Source: Letharia columbiana
Taxonomy: Eukaryota; Ascomycota; Lecanoromycetes; Lecanorales; Parmeliaceae
Assembly: GCF_014066305.1 (NCBI RefSeq)
Contig: NW_023501075.1
Coordinates: 186,001 to 250,000 of the forward strand
Length of the DNA stretch: 64,000 nucleotides
Direction: 5' to 3'
The notes below the pieces were generated by a model that was given only the letters and a program-made list of their open reading frames with translations, did not search any database and had not been told where the DNA came from. The position numbers and the translations under genes were made by a program. How positions within the stretch are numbered: the first letter of the stretch is position 1; every line of letters begins with the position of its first letter. Positions 63,751 to 64,000 of the stretch are shown here, in pieces.

Positions 63751-64000
63751 TAATTTATAATAAATATATAATATTATAAATTAAGAATATATAGCTTTTA
63801 TATAAACTTTTAAAATTATTTAATATTAAGCTATATACGAGTATAACGATAAGTTAAAAGCTTATAATTTAATTTAGATAGACTTTTAAACTATTATAAG
63901 TAATAGAATAAAAAACTTTATAATTAAATTATCGACTTTCTTAACTTATAATATAATCTTTAATTATTATATTATTTATAAGAGTATATTTTACTTTAAA
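63751..64000. other. Unidentified RIPed DNA to the window edge
   Basis: No feature recognised. The frame of the H3-like domain is closed here. Confidence 0.5.

Overview
The window looks like a gene-free AT-rich block from a filamentous ascomycete (Pezizomycotina). Outside a few islands, CpA and TpG dinucleotides are almost absent, TpA is everywhere and CpG survives. Related copies differ mainly by C-to-T and G-to-A. This is the pattern left by repeat-induced point mutation (RIP). I see no intact host gene, tRNA or rRNA. Nearly everything recognisable is a transposable element broken by RIP, and the elements are nested several layers deep.

The dominant family is a Helitron. I recognise it from shared termini (5' TTAGTATATATAA, probably TCAG before RIP; 3' GGCCTTTACTCG or CTTG/CTTA), a hairpin 12 nt from the 3' end, insertion between A and T without target duplication, and RIP-degraded Rep and helicase motifs. 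Three autonomous-size copies are present: A 5482-11838 (+), B 16972-24483 (+) and C 26989-42935 (-). Short derivatives (about 390-470 bp) and medium ones (about 1.5-2.4 kb) share the ends. The medium ones carry sequence from a small LTR element.

Region 1-14436 holds a RIP-degraded Ty3/gypsy chromovirus (gag, protease, RT, RNase H, integrase, chromodomain) cut by three Helitrons. From 14437 to 25518 a foldback, hAT-like MITE copy is split by three successive Helitrons; the second (copy B) contains a fresh, unRIPed copy of the same MITE. From 26989 to 42935, Helitron C contains a MITE with about 95-bp inverted repeats, a complete 7.68-kb chromovirus with 130-bp LTRs and 5-bp target duplications, a short Helitron, and a 1.33-kb TRIM-like element with 140-bp LTRs. 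From 42936 to 58316 the sequence alternates RIP-saturated unidentified DNA, Helitron derivatives, a RIPed MITE copy, a solo LTR and tandem repeats.

The right end, 58317-64000, is RIP-saturated and mostly unidentified. At 63220-63750 it contains a broken reading frame with a clear histone H3 fold and an H3-like tail, preceded by an apparently acidic coding region and a 24-bp tandem repeat. This is the most unexpected item. The long protein-like open frames on both strands at 21.5-22.3, 41.7-42.2, 45.5-46.4 and 52.7-52.9 kb are by-products of tandem repeats in the unRIPed islands, not genes.
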